A stretch of DNA of 64,000 nt. Source: Sulfuracidifex metallicus DSM 6482 = JCM 9184. GTDB lineage: Archaea > Thermoproteota > Thermoprotei_A > Sulfolobales > Sulfolobaceae. Below the pieces are notes generated by a model. It did no database searches. It was not told where the DNA came from and saw nothing but the letters and a program-made list of their open reading frames with translations. Below, in pieces: positions 57,915-64,000 of this stretch (position 1 is the first letter of the stretch; every line of letters begins with the position of its first letter). A program made the position numbers and the translations under genes. The stretch is from the NCBI GenBank assembly GCA_032834875.1, contig CP135238.1, positions 1,122,011 to 1,186,010 of the forward strand. The letters are read 5' to 3'.

Positions 57915-58631
57915 CTATACTGACATTGCAGCTATAAGTTCCCTTTCGCTTACGCTACCTAGGAGTGTTCTTGGGTCCACTACCGGGAGAAAACCTATGT
58001 TATGTTCAACCATTATCCTTCTTGCAGTCTCCACTGTGGAATCTGGCGTCACCTTAAAAGGAGATAAGGACATGAAGCCGCCAACCTTCACGTCCAATCC
58101 CTTACTTAGGAGGGCTCTGGCTATGTCCCTAACTGAGACAATACCTACGGGAAGGCTGTCCTCAATAACTATGGCGTGTCTAACCCACTTCTTCTTCATA
58201 AATTCAAGTACCTCTTTTAAGGTAGCGTCCCTATTGGCTATCACTGGTTCAATGTTCATGATATCACCTACGTTAGATGGAGGTGATTTACAATACCTTA
58301 GGAGATCCCTCTCAGTAACTATGCCTTCTACGTCGTTGCCGTTTCCTACAATTAATGAACCTAAAGCCTGCGAGGTTATGATCATGCACGCCTCCTTTAA
58401 GGAAGCAGTAGGCATGACGAATTGTAGATCTCGAGATGCAAGCTCTCCTACTTTCCTCTCCAGATTTCCATCGTAAACTATATCCCTTATTGTCAATATT
58501 CCGGTTAGCTTTCCGTTCCTCACTAGGAGCCTTCTTATGTTCAATCTCAACATTATATCTAAAGCTACTCTAGCTTTAGTATCCTCAGAAACGCTGGCGA
58601 CTTCCTTTGTCATTATCTCTGAAACTTTCAT
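57915..58631 (-). CDS. Four-CBS-domain protein
   Basis: A 238-residue protein consisting of two Bateman modules, with four CBS repeats of about 55 residues. Each has the late GI(L/V)(T/S)xRDI signature: GILTIRDIV, GIVTERDLL, GIVSVRDIA and GSVSERELI. Such proteins bind adenine nucleotides or S-adenosyl compounds and regulate partner enzymes or channels. No extra domain is attached. Its ATG overlaps the stop of a 43-codon gene upstream as ATGA, so the two proteins are translationally coupled. Confidence 0.87.
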   Translation of the reverse strand: MKVSEIMTKEVASVSEDTKARVALDIMLRLNIRRLLVRNGKLTGILTIRDIVYDGNLERKVGELASRDLQFVMPTASLKEACMIITSQALGSLIVGNGNDVEGIVTERDLLRYCKSPPSNVGDIMNIEPVIANRDATLKEVLEFMKKKWVRHAIVIEDSLPVGIVSVRDIARALLSKGLDVKVGGFMSLSPFKVTPDSTVETARRIMVEHNIGFLPVVDPRTLLGSVSERELIAAMSV

Positions 58632-58759
58632 GGTTTCACTATTCGAAATCCTTTACACTTCTGAAGGCACTCAGTTACCGTAATCGTTTCAGCCCATGCT
58701 CCGTTCTTATTTACTAGACAATCTTGTAGGCAAGGATCCTCTATTTTAGCTTCTACCAA
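58628..58759 (-). CDS. Small twin-CX3C protein
   Basis: A 43-residue frame beginning at a TTG (58759) with a strong Shine-Dalgarno GGTGATT seven bases before it, and ending in TGA that overlaps the CBS gene's ATG. The four cysteines are arranged as CLQDC and CLQKC, 16 residues apart (C10, C14, C31, C35). This spacing is like a helical hairpin held by two disulfides or a metal site. The remaining residues are hydrophilic with a VKP tail. Either a disulfide-rich partner of the CBS protein or a metal carrier; unrecognised family. Confidence 0.55.
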   Translation of the reverse strand: MVEAKIEDPCLQDCLVNKNGAWAETITVTECLQKCKGFRIVKP

Positions 58760-58830
58760 CTTTCAATCACCAATTAATTAAGAGGTTTACAAAGGAAAAA
58801 ATTTTTCTCATTCATTTTATAAAGATAAAC

Positions 58831-59286
58831 GTGGACAGTGTTAAAGTGAAAGTCGGAAACCTTGAGTTGGAAGTGGCAGGAAAGATTAACATTGAAGGTG
58901 AGGAATATACAGTTGTTAACGTTCCAGACGCTGACGAGTATAGGGGATTTCCACCGTCATGGGAGTTCGTGAAATCTCACATGCTAACTTGGAGACCTTA
59001 CTTTCGAGGTAAACTTTTGGAGGTGGGCGAGGATAGAATACCTATACTCGACAAATTCATCTTGAACCTTACCGAGGAGATGCATAACTTCTTGTTGGCA
59101 ATCTATGACGTATTTAAGGCTGGTAGACCAAACGTAGAGACCAACATAAGCACAGTGATAACTGCACAGCTAAACGAGGTAGAAAGAAAGAAAGGAAGAT
59201 CTCTTACATCACAGGAGAGAACTGACATGTACGTAAGGTATGGAATAGAGGCCGCAATTCTGAAGGATGTGGGTGTAATAAGTTGA
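58831..59286 (+). CDS. Hypothetical protein, 151 residues
   Basis: Unrecognised protein encoded immediately before and overlapping the OsmC gene. It starts with a beta-rich domain (VKVGNLELEVAGKINIEG), includes GFPPSWEFVKSHMLTWRPYFRGK, and ends in helices with EVERKKGRSLTSQERTDMYVR. No cysteines. The GTG at 58831 is used; a GTG at 58846 would suit the TATA-like TTTTATAAAG at 58815-58824 better and would shorten it by five residues. Operon position suggests a thiol/oxidative stress-linked role, but this is inference. Confidence 0.6.
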   Translation: MDSVKVKVGNLELEVAGKINIEGEEYTVVNVPDADEYRGFPPSWEFVKSHMLTWRPYFRGKLLEVGEDRIPILDKFILNLTEEMHNFLLAIYDVFKAGRPNVETNISTVITAQLNEVERKKGRSLTSQERTDMYVRYGIEAAILKDVGVIS

Positions 59287-59693
59287 TCACGTTTACTGCT
59301 GACGGAAAGGTTGAGGGGGATCATGTAAATGTATGCGCTGGTGGCCAGGAGTTTCAGATCGGGTTAATGGGAGGGGAATATCCGACTCCAGAGGAGGTGT
59401 TGCTAGCTTCTTCTCTTTCTTGTTTAATGTTGACAGTTGTCTATATCGCAAGGGAGAAGGGAGTTGCGGTTGAAGACATTGAAGGTTGTATACAAGGAGA
59501 CATGGATCCTAAAGGATTCCAAGGTGACCCTTCAATACCACCGGGTGTACTTGAAGTCAGGTACAACTTGACCGTGAGGAGTAAGGATCCAAGAATCAAG
59601 GAAATATTGGAAGAATCTGAAAAGAGATGTCCTATGAGGGATACCCTAGCAAGAAGTGTTAAGGTCGTGGTCAAGTGGGATATTGAAAGTTGA
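59283..59693 (+). CDS. OsmC-family peroxiredoxin-like protein
   Basis: A 136-residue OsmC/Ohr-fold protein. The two redox cysteines are in LLASSLSCLMLTV (near residue 44) and ESEKRCPMRDTLA (near 119), matching the family pattern of one Cys after the ASS..SC helix and one in the (K/R)CP helix. Such proteins reduce organic hydroperoxides using dithiol cofactors, often lipoyl-dependent, in the cytoplasm. The TTG start overlaps the upstream stop as TTGA and is the only start in range. Specificity for organic peroxides versus other thiol functions is not predictable. Confidence 0.82.
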   Translation: MITFTADGKVEGDHVNVCAGGQEFQIGLMGGEYPTPEEVLLASSLSCLMLTVVYIAREKGVAVEDIEGCIQGDMDPKGFQGDPSIPPGVLEVRYNLTVRSKDPRIKEILEESEKRCPMRDTLARSVKVVVKWDIES

Positions 59694-59733
59694 TTTTTTA
59701 AATTAAATCATGAAAATATAATCAGGTGAAATT

Positions 59734-60060
59734 ATGAGTGAAGAGTTAGTCAAACCTGGAGAGAGACAAGTAGAGGAAATGGAAGGTTACATTAGAGAGT
59801 TGTTAGACATCATGAACGACATTCTTACTAAAAATAAAAGAGCACTTGCTGATGCTGGTGTATCTTCCAGGCTCAGCGTTATTCTAGGAATTATGACCAT
59901 GCACAGATACAATCCAGACTTATTCATGCAATATTGGAATGAATTCAAGTCATTAGTTGACAAATGCAGATCTGTACCCACTATCAAGGATAGGATAACA
60001 AACGAAGTGGATCCCCTAATATCTGAGATAGAATCCATTAAGTCCGCTGCTGGGCTATAA
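59734..60060 (+). CDS. Hypothetical helical protein, 108 residues
   Basis: Unrecognised soluble protein of four amphipathic helices (EMEGYIRELLDIMNDILTK, SSRLSVILGIMTMHRYN, FMQYWNEFKSLVDK and DRITNEVDPLISEIES), with one cysteine. It might be a small helical bundle. The start ATG follows GGTGAAATT, a Shine-Dalgarno-like sequence, seven bases away, which suggests it is translated from the same mRNA as the OsmC gene (41 bases upstream). Its 3' end overlaps the convergent gene by 23 bases. Confidence 0.6.
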   Translation: MSEELVKPGERQVEEMEGYIRELLDIMNDILTKNKRALADAGVSSRLSVILGIMTMHRYNPDLFMQYWNEFKSLVDKCRSVPTIKDRITNEVDPLISEIESIKSAAGL

Positions 60061-60676
60061 TCGAAGGTAACTCTTTTTCAGCGTTCTTGAGATGTTTCTC
60101 CATCTCTCCCTTAGCTAAGGAGGAGAAGGGTCCAGTGTACCATTCCTTTATTTTGATCATGGACTTTCCTTGAGTCACTTCGAAGATGAGGAAGTCGAAT
60201 CCAAACGATACCTTCAATAATGGTAACTTCTGGGACGCACTGAACTTGACAGTGAAGGAGGTCTCCTTTAGTGATAAGGCCTGAACCGAAAGTGGGGTAT
60301 CCCAGCTGATTACCCATTTTATTCTTAACGAGTATGTGTCCTCTCCCAACTTGGAAACAGACTTTATTTGAGGTATGATAGCCATGAGAAGTGTAGGGTC
60401 CCTAATAATGTTGAACGCGATCTTGGGTTCGACGTCAACATCTATTAACGTAGACTTGGAAACTTCTTCCTTCCTTGAAGGATAAACAGTTATCTTTATT
60501 GTATTACCGTCCTTCATCACGTTCTTCTCCATGTCAAGTTCATCTGCTATATCCTCGACTATCTTTTCAAGTTTCTCATCAACTATGAAGGTTGCTCTTT
60601 CATTTTCATTTAATATCTTCATCACTGTGACCCTTGCTGCAGATTCGTTAAAGTTAAGTAGATTATAGTCTGTCAT
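60038..60676 (-). CDS. SRPBCC/DUF3211-like lipid-binding-fold protein
   Basis: A 212-residue protein with two parts: an N-terminal strand-helix domain, and a C-terminal START/SRPBCC-like domain with AFNIIRDPTLLMAIIPQIKSV and a long last helix GEMEKHLKNAEKELPSI. It resembles DUF3211 proteins known from Sulfolobales, which belong to the Bet v 1-like superfamily that binds hydrophobic ligands. The frame extends upstream to 60715, but the ATG at 60676 follows a CTTAAATAG box by about 27 bases. It is convergent with the helical gene. Ligand unknown. Confidence 0.7.
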   Translation of the reverse strand: MTDYNLLNFNESAARVTVMKILNENERATFIVDEKLEKIVEDIADELDMEKNVMKDGNTIKITVYPSRKEEVSKSTLIDVDVEPKIAFNIIRDPTLLMAIIPQIKSVSKLGEDTYSLRIKWVISWDTPLSVQALSLKETSFTVKFSASQKLPLLKVSFGFDFLIFEVTQGKSMIKIKEWYTGPFSSLAKGEMEKHLKNAEKELPSIIAQQRT

Positions 60677-60887
60677 TACTATTCTCTTGGTTAATGAACT
60701 ATTTAAGGTTAACATTAATTTTTACAAAAAATTTCCTTATAGCAATCAATTATCTAGACTTGAATAAGCTAGTCATCTTAAAACCTAAAATAGATTACAA
60801 TAATGTATATATGAAATACTGACAAGAGAAAATACATATATAAACTATAAGAAAATAAGTTCAAATATTTAGTTTTTGACTTAAAAC

Positions 60888-61982
60888 CTAAATTATTTCT
60901 TGTATCTCAGGCTTACTGATGAGCTCTTGGAAAGCCTTAATCAAATCCTCTTGAGTAAAGCCGAATATCACTGGTTTCTCTTTATCGAAGACTTCCTTTA
61001 TTTTTCTGTCAACTTCTGACGGTGGAGTACCCTTTAATGCATCCTCAAGTCTCTCAAGGAATCCCTGAGGTGACATAACAAAGAAGTCTCCGGATATGGA
61101 TACTTCATCTATGGTTTTGTTGAACACTCTAAGAGTAATCCTAAGTAGCTTCCTTGCCTTGTAATCCATGTGGCACAAGGCGAGGGAAGAGTTTATCTTC
61201 ACGCATCTTTCGGTCTTCAAATCAGGATGTCTATTATCCTTAAAATATATCCATTCCTCGTCTATTTTCTCGTTTGCAAGCTTATCCCATTCCTCTATCT
61301 CCTCTGGAGTTAGGTTAGATTCCTCGAACTTTACGTTTAGCTCTTTTTCGAACTCTTCCTTAATCTTCTTATACAACTCTTCCTTTGAAGGGACGTAACC
61401 GATTTCGTCCTGAATTGACGTTAACCATCCTCTCATATCCTTCGCTACTTTATCCCTAAATTTCTCGGAGGGAACCTTTATGCACTTGCTCATCAATTCC
61501 ACATCTAAGGTTAAGAGTATGTTGCCCGTGATTACTACTGCTTTACCTCTAGTCATGGCACCGTTTCCGCTTATCTTCTTTCCTTTTACAACTATATCTT
61601 GATCCTTTAATGTGGCGTCTATTCCATAGGATCTTATTACGTTAACTATGGGAGTCAGGAACTTCTGATACAGAGCAGAAGGAGATGACGGTGCATCCTC
61701 ATGCCTTACAACTAGAAAGAAGTCCTGCTCCCCAGGGGTTATTACTACAGTTCCTCCTCCAAGATCTCTCCTAACTACTGGTATTCCCATTTTCTTGGTA
61801 TATTCAAGGTCAACCTCTAACCATACTTCCTGATGAACGCCTACATTGACGAAAGGCTGTTTAACGTTAAAAAGAAGTAAAGTATTCTTACCTCCATTGG
61901 ACACGTAATCGGCTACGGAAACAAAAGAAGTTACCATATGGTAGCCGTCTTGTGGAGGTAAGGTAATATACCTCCAGCTCAT
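60888..61982 (-). CDS. lplA: Lipoate-protein ligase with C-terminal accessory domain
   Basis: A 364-residue protein attaching lipoate to a carrier lysine using ATP. Catalytic-domain motifs are RRDLGGGTVVI (near residues 71-81) and KGKKISGNGAM with the catalytic lysine (near 130-140). The C-terminal domain (about 265-350: KINSSLALCHMDYKARKLL, SGDFFVMSPQGFLERLED) is the accessory domain that is a separate LplB subunit in some archaea. Its ATG follows the carrier gene stop by one base (TGAAATG), so ligase and carrier are coupled. The acceptor is almost surely the H-like protein next door. Confidence 0.9.
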   Translation of the reverse strand: MSWRYITLPPQDGYHMVTSFVSVADYVSNGGKNTLLLFNVKQPFVNVGVHQEVWLEVDLEYTKKMGIPVVRRDLGGGTVVITPGEQDFFLVVRHEDAPSSPSALYQKFLTPIVNVIRSYGIDATLKDQDIVVKGKKISGNGAMTRGKAVVITGNILLTLDVELMSKCIKVPSEKFRDKVAKDMRGWLTSIQDEIGYVPSKEELYKKIKEEFEKELNVKFEESNLTPEEIEEWDKLANEKIDEEWIYFKDNRHPDLKTERCVKINSSLALCHMDYKARKLLRITLRVFNKTIDEVSISGDFFVMSPQGFLERLEDALKGTPPSEVDRKIKEVFDKEKPVIFGFTQEDLIKAFQELISKPEIQEII

Positions 61983-61983
61983 T

Positions 61984-62430
61984 TCAGAGCCTCTTGCATT
62001 GTAGTTTTTCTCCGTTTATTATCTCGCTCATTTTCGCTACTGCGTCTGAGCCAGTAAGGAGTTGCTTAATTTCCTCTGGATTATTGACCTTCATCTTCAC
62101 TAGCCATCCTTTTCCGTACGGATCTTGATTCACCAGTACGGGGCTCTTCTCTACCTCAGTATTGGACTCTAATATCTCGCCCGTGACAGGTGATGGGACT
62201 GGACCAGCCCACTTTCCGCTCTCCATAGTTGAAACTGGTTTTCCTCTCTCTATCTTCATTCCCTTTTTCTTTATTCTTACCTTAACAACTTTTCCAGCCA
62301 TGGTCTGGGCAACGTCAGTTATTCCTACTATTATTGTGTCCGAGCCTTCCATTTTAGCCCATACCGTATTTTTTCCCTCTATAAAATAATAGAGGTCTTC
62401 TGGGATTTCACAGTTTGAAACGTTTGCCAA
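61984..62430 (-). CDS. Lipoyl carrier, GcvH/LbpA-like
   Basis: A 148-residue carrier protein of the glycine-cleavage H-protein fold. The lipoylated lysine is in VSTMESGKWAGPVPSPV (K near residue 88; canonical context ESVK), and TVWAKMEGSDTIIVGITDVA begins the fold. In sulfur oxidisers, H-like lipoate-binding proteins (LbpA) serve the sHdr sulfur-oxidation complex instead of glycine cleavage. No GcvT, GcvP or Hdr-like genes are in the window, so the choice cannot be made here. TTG start, preceded by GAGGGG. Coupled with lipoate ligase by TGAAATG. Confidence 0.88.
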   Translation of the reverse strand: MANVSNCEIPEDLYYFIEGKNTVWAKMEGSDTIIVGITDVAQTMAGKVVKVRIKKKGMKIERGKPVSTMESGKWAGPVPSPVTGEILESNTEVEKSPVLVNQDPYGKGWLVKMKVNNPEEIKQLLTGSDAVAKMSEIINGEKLQCKRL

Positions 62431-62767
62431 CTATATCCCCTCTTTCTCTATATCTAATAAAAAACTAAAAAACTTTCCTATGAAGATTCACAATATTAAT
62501 TATTTCATGTTCCTCTGGAGCGTCAAAAGCGTTTTAATGTAAATTACCATGATACTGTGGACGGAGTCTCTAAGTTAGAAAGATGAACTCTTTGATTTTA
62601 ATATAGTTTTAAAAGTAGAAATTTATATACTAAGACTTAAAAATATAACATATTATAATATCAAATAACGTAACAAAAATATTGATACACCATTTCGTTA
62701 TTTTATGACTAGCTCAATCATTAAGAAGTTAGCATTATAATTAATGTTTGTACTGAAAAATACCATG
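62431..62767. other. AT-rich intergenic region, 337 bases
   Basis: AT-rich; its right part separates the lipoyl carrier gene from the winged-helix gene and must contain the carrier gene's promoter. No hairpin, repeat or reading frame stands out beyond short frames. Confidence 0.4.
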
Positions 62768-63049
62768 CTAACAATTAAACCTTAGACACACTGTCTGTTC
62801 CATGTTGTTTACCAGATCTCTTAAGTACAAATAATACTTGTAAAGCTCCTCCATACCTTGATCTGTTATTCCTAAAACTATGTCATCTCCTATTAGTACC
62901 TTCTTTTCCACTAGTCCCTTGTCTTCCAGCGACTTTAGAGCTCGAAGCAGAGAACTTCTCCTCATTCCAGAGTAACGTCTAATCTCCTTTACGCTAAGCT
63001 CGCCTTCCGAGAGCAAAGTTAGCACGGTAAGTTCTGTTACGTCCATCAT
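62768..63049 (-). CDS. Winged-helix transcription regulator
   Basis: A 93-residue DNA-binding protein. The winged helix-turn-helix is VLTLLSEGELSVKEIRRYSG, with recognition helix RRSSLLRALKSLEDKGLV (residues 30-47), and the wing VEKKVLIGDDIVLGIT. A C-terminal helix (EELYKYYLYLRDLVNNM) may form the dimer. It resembles short MarR/PadR/ArsR-type regulators. It is one codon long at the start (MMDV); either ATG is possible. A perfect 9-base inverted repeat overlaps the start, suggesting autoregulation. Confidence 0.83.
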   Translation of the reverse strand: MMDVTELTVLTLLSEGELSVKEIRRYSGMRRSSLLRALKSLEDKGLVEKKVLIGDDIVLGITDQGMEELYKYYLYLRDLVNNMEQTVCLRFNC

Positions 63050-63099
63050 TTATCCTTATGTGGAGGGGAGTAATAAGCACCTAATTAATGAAGGATAAA
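63049..63099. promoter_or_regulatory. Candidate operator of the winged-helix gene
   Basis: TTTATCCTT at 63049-63057 is exactly inverted as AAGGATAAA at 63091-63099, centre-to-centre distance 42 bases (about four helical turns). One arm abuts the start codon of the regulator gene and the other lies upstream of its promoter. The arrangement fits cooperative or looping autorepression. Confidence 0.45.
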
Positions 63100-63303
63100 C
63101 CGAAAATTGTTTTAAAGTCAATAATAAAGAAATACCTTCCTTTTTAGTTTATCAGGGAACAAGCCACGGTAGCTGAGATACTCCTCTTTGAAAGTGATTC
63201 ATGTTAAGCGTAAAGCCTATCAAATTATAAAGGAGCGAAAGCATTTTGCCACATTATGAGAAAGTCAGGATGTTCTTAAATTCCACTTGTTTAATAGATC
63301 ATT

Positions 63304-63774
63304 ATGCCTTTAGTTGGAGTCATAATGGGAAGTAAATCTGACTGGGAAACAATGAAGGGTGCATCGGAAGTATTGCAGCAATTCAACGTAGACCATGAAG
63401 TCAAAGTGGTGTCAGCACACAGAACTCCTGACTTCATGTTTCAGTACGCCAGGGAAGCACGTACAAGGGGCCTAGAAGTCATAATTGCTGGAGCTGGGGG
63501 TGCAGCCCATCTTCCAGGGATGGTAGCTTCCCTAACTACGTTACCCGTGATCGGAGTTCCAGTACAATCCAAGTCACTTAACGGTATAGATTCTCTTTTA
63601 TCAATAGTCCAAATGCCCTACGGAGTTCCCGTAGCAACGGTTGCCATAGGTAATGCTAAAAACGCAGCTCTGTTGGCAATCAGAATTCTTTCCTTGAAAC
63701 ATGAAGAACTTAAAGAAAAACTTGAAAAGTTCTCGCAGGATATGAAGAACGATGTAATGAATACGGTGCTTTGA
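63304..63774 (+). CDS. purE: N5-carboxyaminoimidazole ribonucleotide mutase
   Basis: A 156-residue class I PurE catalysing the mutation of N5-CAIR to CAIR in purine synthesis. The N-terminal phosphate loop is [10 protein letters not shown] (residues 9-18), followed by SAHRTPDFM (catalytic histidine near 40) and [17 protein letters not shown] (near 66-82), then [22 protein letters not shown]. The length is right. Start ATG sits 25 bases after the TATA-like CTTAAATTC. It is followed by purK one base after its stop (TGAAATG), so both steps of carboxylation are co-expressed. Confidence 0.96.
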   Translation: MPLVGVIMGSKSDWETMKGASEVLQQFNVDHEVKVVSAHRTPDFMFQYAREARTRGLEVIIAGAGGAAHLPGMVASLTTLPVIGVPVQSKSLNGIDSLLSIVQMPYGVPVATVAIGNAKNAALLAIRILSLKHEELKEKLEKFSQDMKNDVMNTVL

Positions 63775-63775
63775 A

Positions 63776-64000
63776 ATGGTATCCGTTGGAATTATGGGGG
63801 GAGGTCAGCTAGGTTTAATGATGATAATGGAGGGTAGACGTCTACCCTTTAAGTTCTTCGTAATGGACGACTCAGATTCTCCAGCGTGTATGATAGCTGA
63901 TAAGTGTTTTTCCCCGTCTAATTACAAGGAATTTGTGGACTCCAGTGACGTTGTAACGTTTGAGTTTGAACATGTGAGCGAAGAGGCTCTGATTTACGCA
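63776..64000 (+). CDS. purK: N5-carboxyaminoimidazole ribonucleotide synthase, 3' end outside window
   Basis: First 75 codons of an ATP-grasp protein, cut by the right edge. It begins [15 protein letters not shown], the N-terminal nucleotide-type GGGQLG fingerprint of PurK, followed by [19 protein letters not shown] and [15 protein letters not shown] (the F-E-F-E segment is typical of PurK). It makes N5-CAIR from AIR, ATP and bicarbonate, the substrate of PurE next to it. The rest, with the ATP-grasp domain, lies outside the window. Downstream purine genes may follow. Confidence 0.93.
   Translation, partial: MVSVGIMGGGQLGLMMIMEGRRLPFKFFVMDDSDSPACMIADKCFSPSNYKEFVDSSDVVTFEFEHVSEEALIYA

Overview
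The window looks like chromosomal DNA of a thermoacidophilic archaeon of the order Sulfolobales. The basis is a TreX/TreY pair very like Sulfolobus trehalose enzymes, a LacS-like GH1 glycosidase, a Hel308 helicase, a rubredoxin-less rubrerythrin (sulerythrin type), a three-gene archaeal acetyl/propionyl-CoA carboxylase, AGG/AGA-rich arginine codons, moderately AT-rich DNA, and many genes whose TATA box lies about 25 bases before the start codon (leaderless transcripts). Genus cannot be fixed from the sequence alone. I see no rRNA, tRNA, CRISPR array or intact insertion sequence.

Layout. 1-7 kb: a protein kinase cut by the left edge, two MFS transporters, L-aspartate oxidase (NadB) with a palindrome at its start, and an ABC ATPase without a permease. 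6.7-7.1 kb: a GC-rich string of hairpins ending like the right end of an IS200/IS605-type element, probably an orphan omegaRNA-like RNA or MITE. 7.2-12.4 kb: a TauE/SafE exporter, a large glycosylated surface protein, two zinc-ribbon membrane proteins and a HEAT-like protein. 12.5-17.3 kb: GH1 glycosidase, divergent DUF1059 genes, and a rubrerythrin / GlpC-like Fe-S protein / DUF3501 operon. 17.7-24 kb: a drug-type MFS transporter, a hotdog thioesterase, and biotin carboxylase plus biotin carrier divergent from the carboxyltransferase. 24-30.5 kb: Hel308 with a small overlapping gene, an RHH regulator with a PiT permease, and a membrane GT2 glycosyltransferase paired with a ParA/MinD ATPase.

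30.9-45 kb: two APC permeases, class II fumarase, two metallo-beta-lactamase-fold hydrolases, a LOG-family protein, a HypE/PurM-like protein, a P3A proton-type ATPase and another MFS transporter. 45-50.5 kb: treX-treY (no treZ) and an M28-like peptidase. 50.5-54 kb: a CBS protein, a DsbA/FrnE-like protein, a nitroreductase and a Gfo/Idh/MocA dehydrogenase. 54.4-56 kb: a compact Tat-exported sulfite-oxidase-type molybdoprotein with a membrane partner, then a decayed tnpB. 56.2-57.5 kb: a radical SAM/SPASM maturase preceded by a previously unannotated 24-residue peptide that is the first reading frame of the transcript. 57.9-64 kb: a four-CBS protein with a tiny twin-CX3C protein, OsmC, a SRPBCC-like protein, lipoate ligase with a GcvH/LbpA-like lipoyl carrier, a winged-helix regulator, and purE-purK (purK cut by the right edge).

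How the genes work together. The carboxylase and fumarase fit the 3-hydroxypropionate/4-hydroxybutyrate cycle and C4 metabolism. The sulfite-oxidase-like pair, the TauE/SafE exporter and the lipoyl carrier plus ligase fit sulfur chemistry. The best candidates for something undescribed are the 24-residue peptide plus radical SAM/SPASM pair (57400-57474 with 56186-57394), the orphan omegaRNA-like element (about 6845-7080), and the small twin-CX3C protein (58628-58759).
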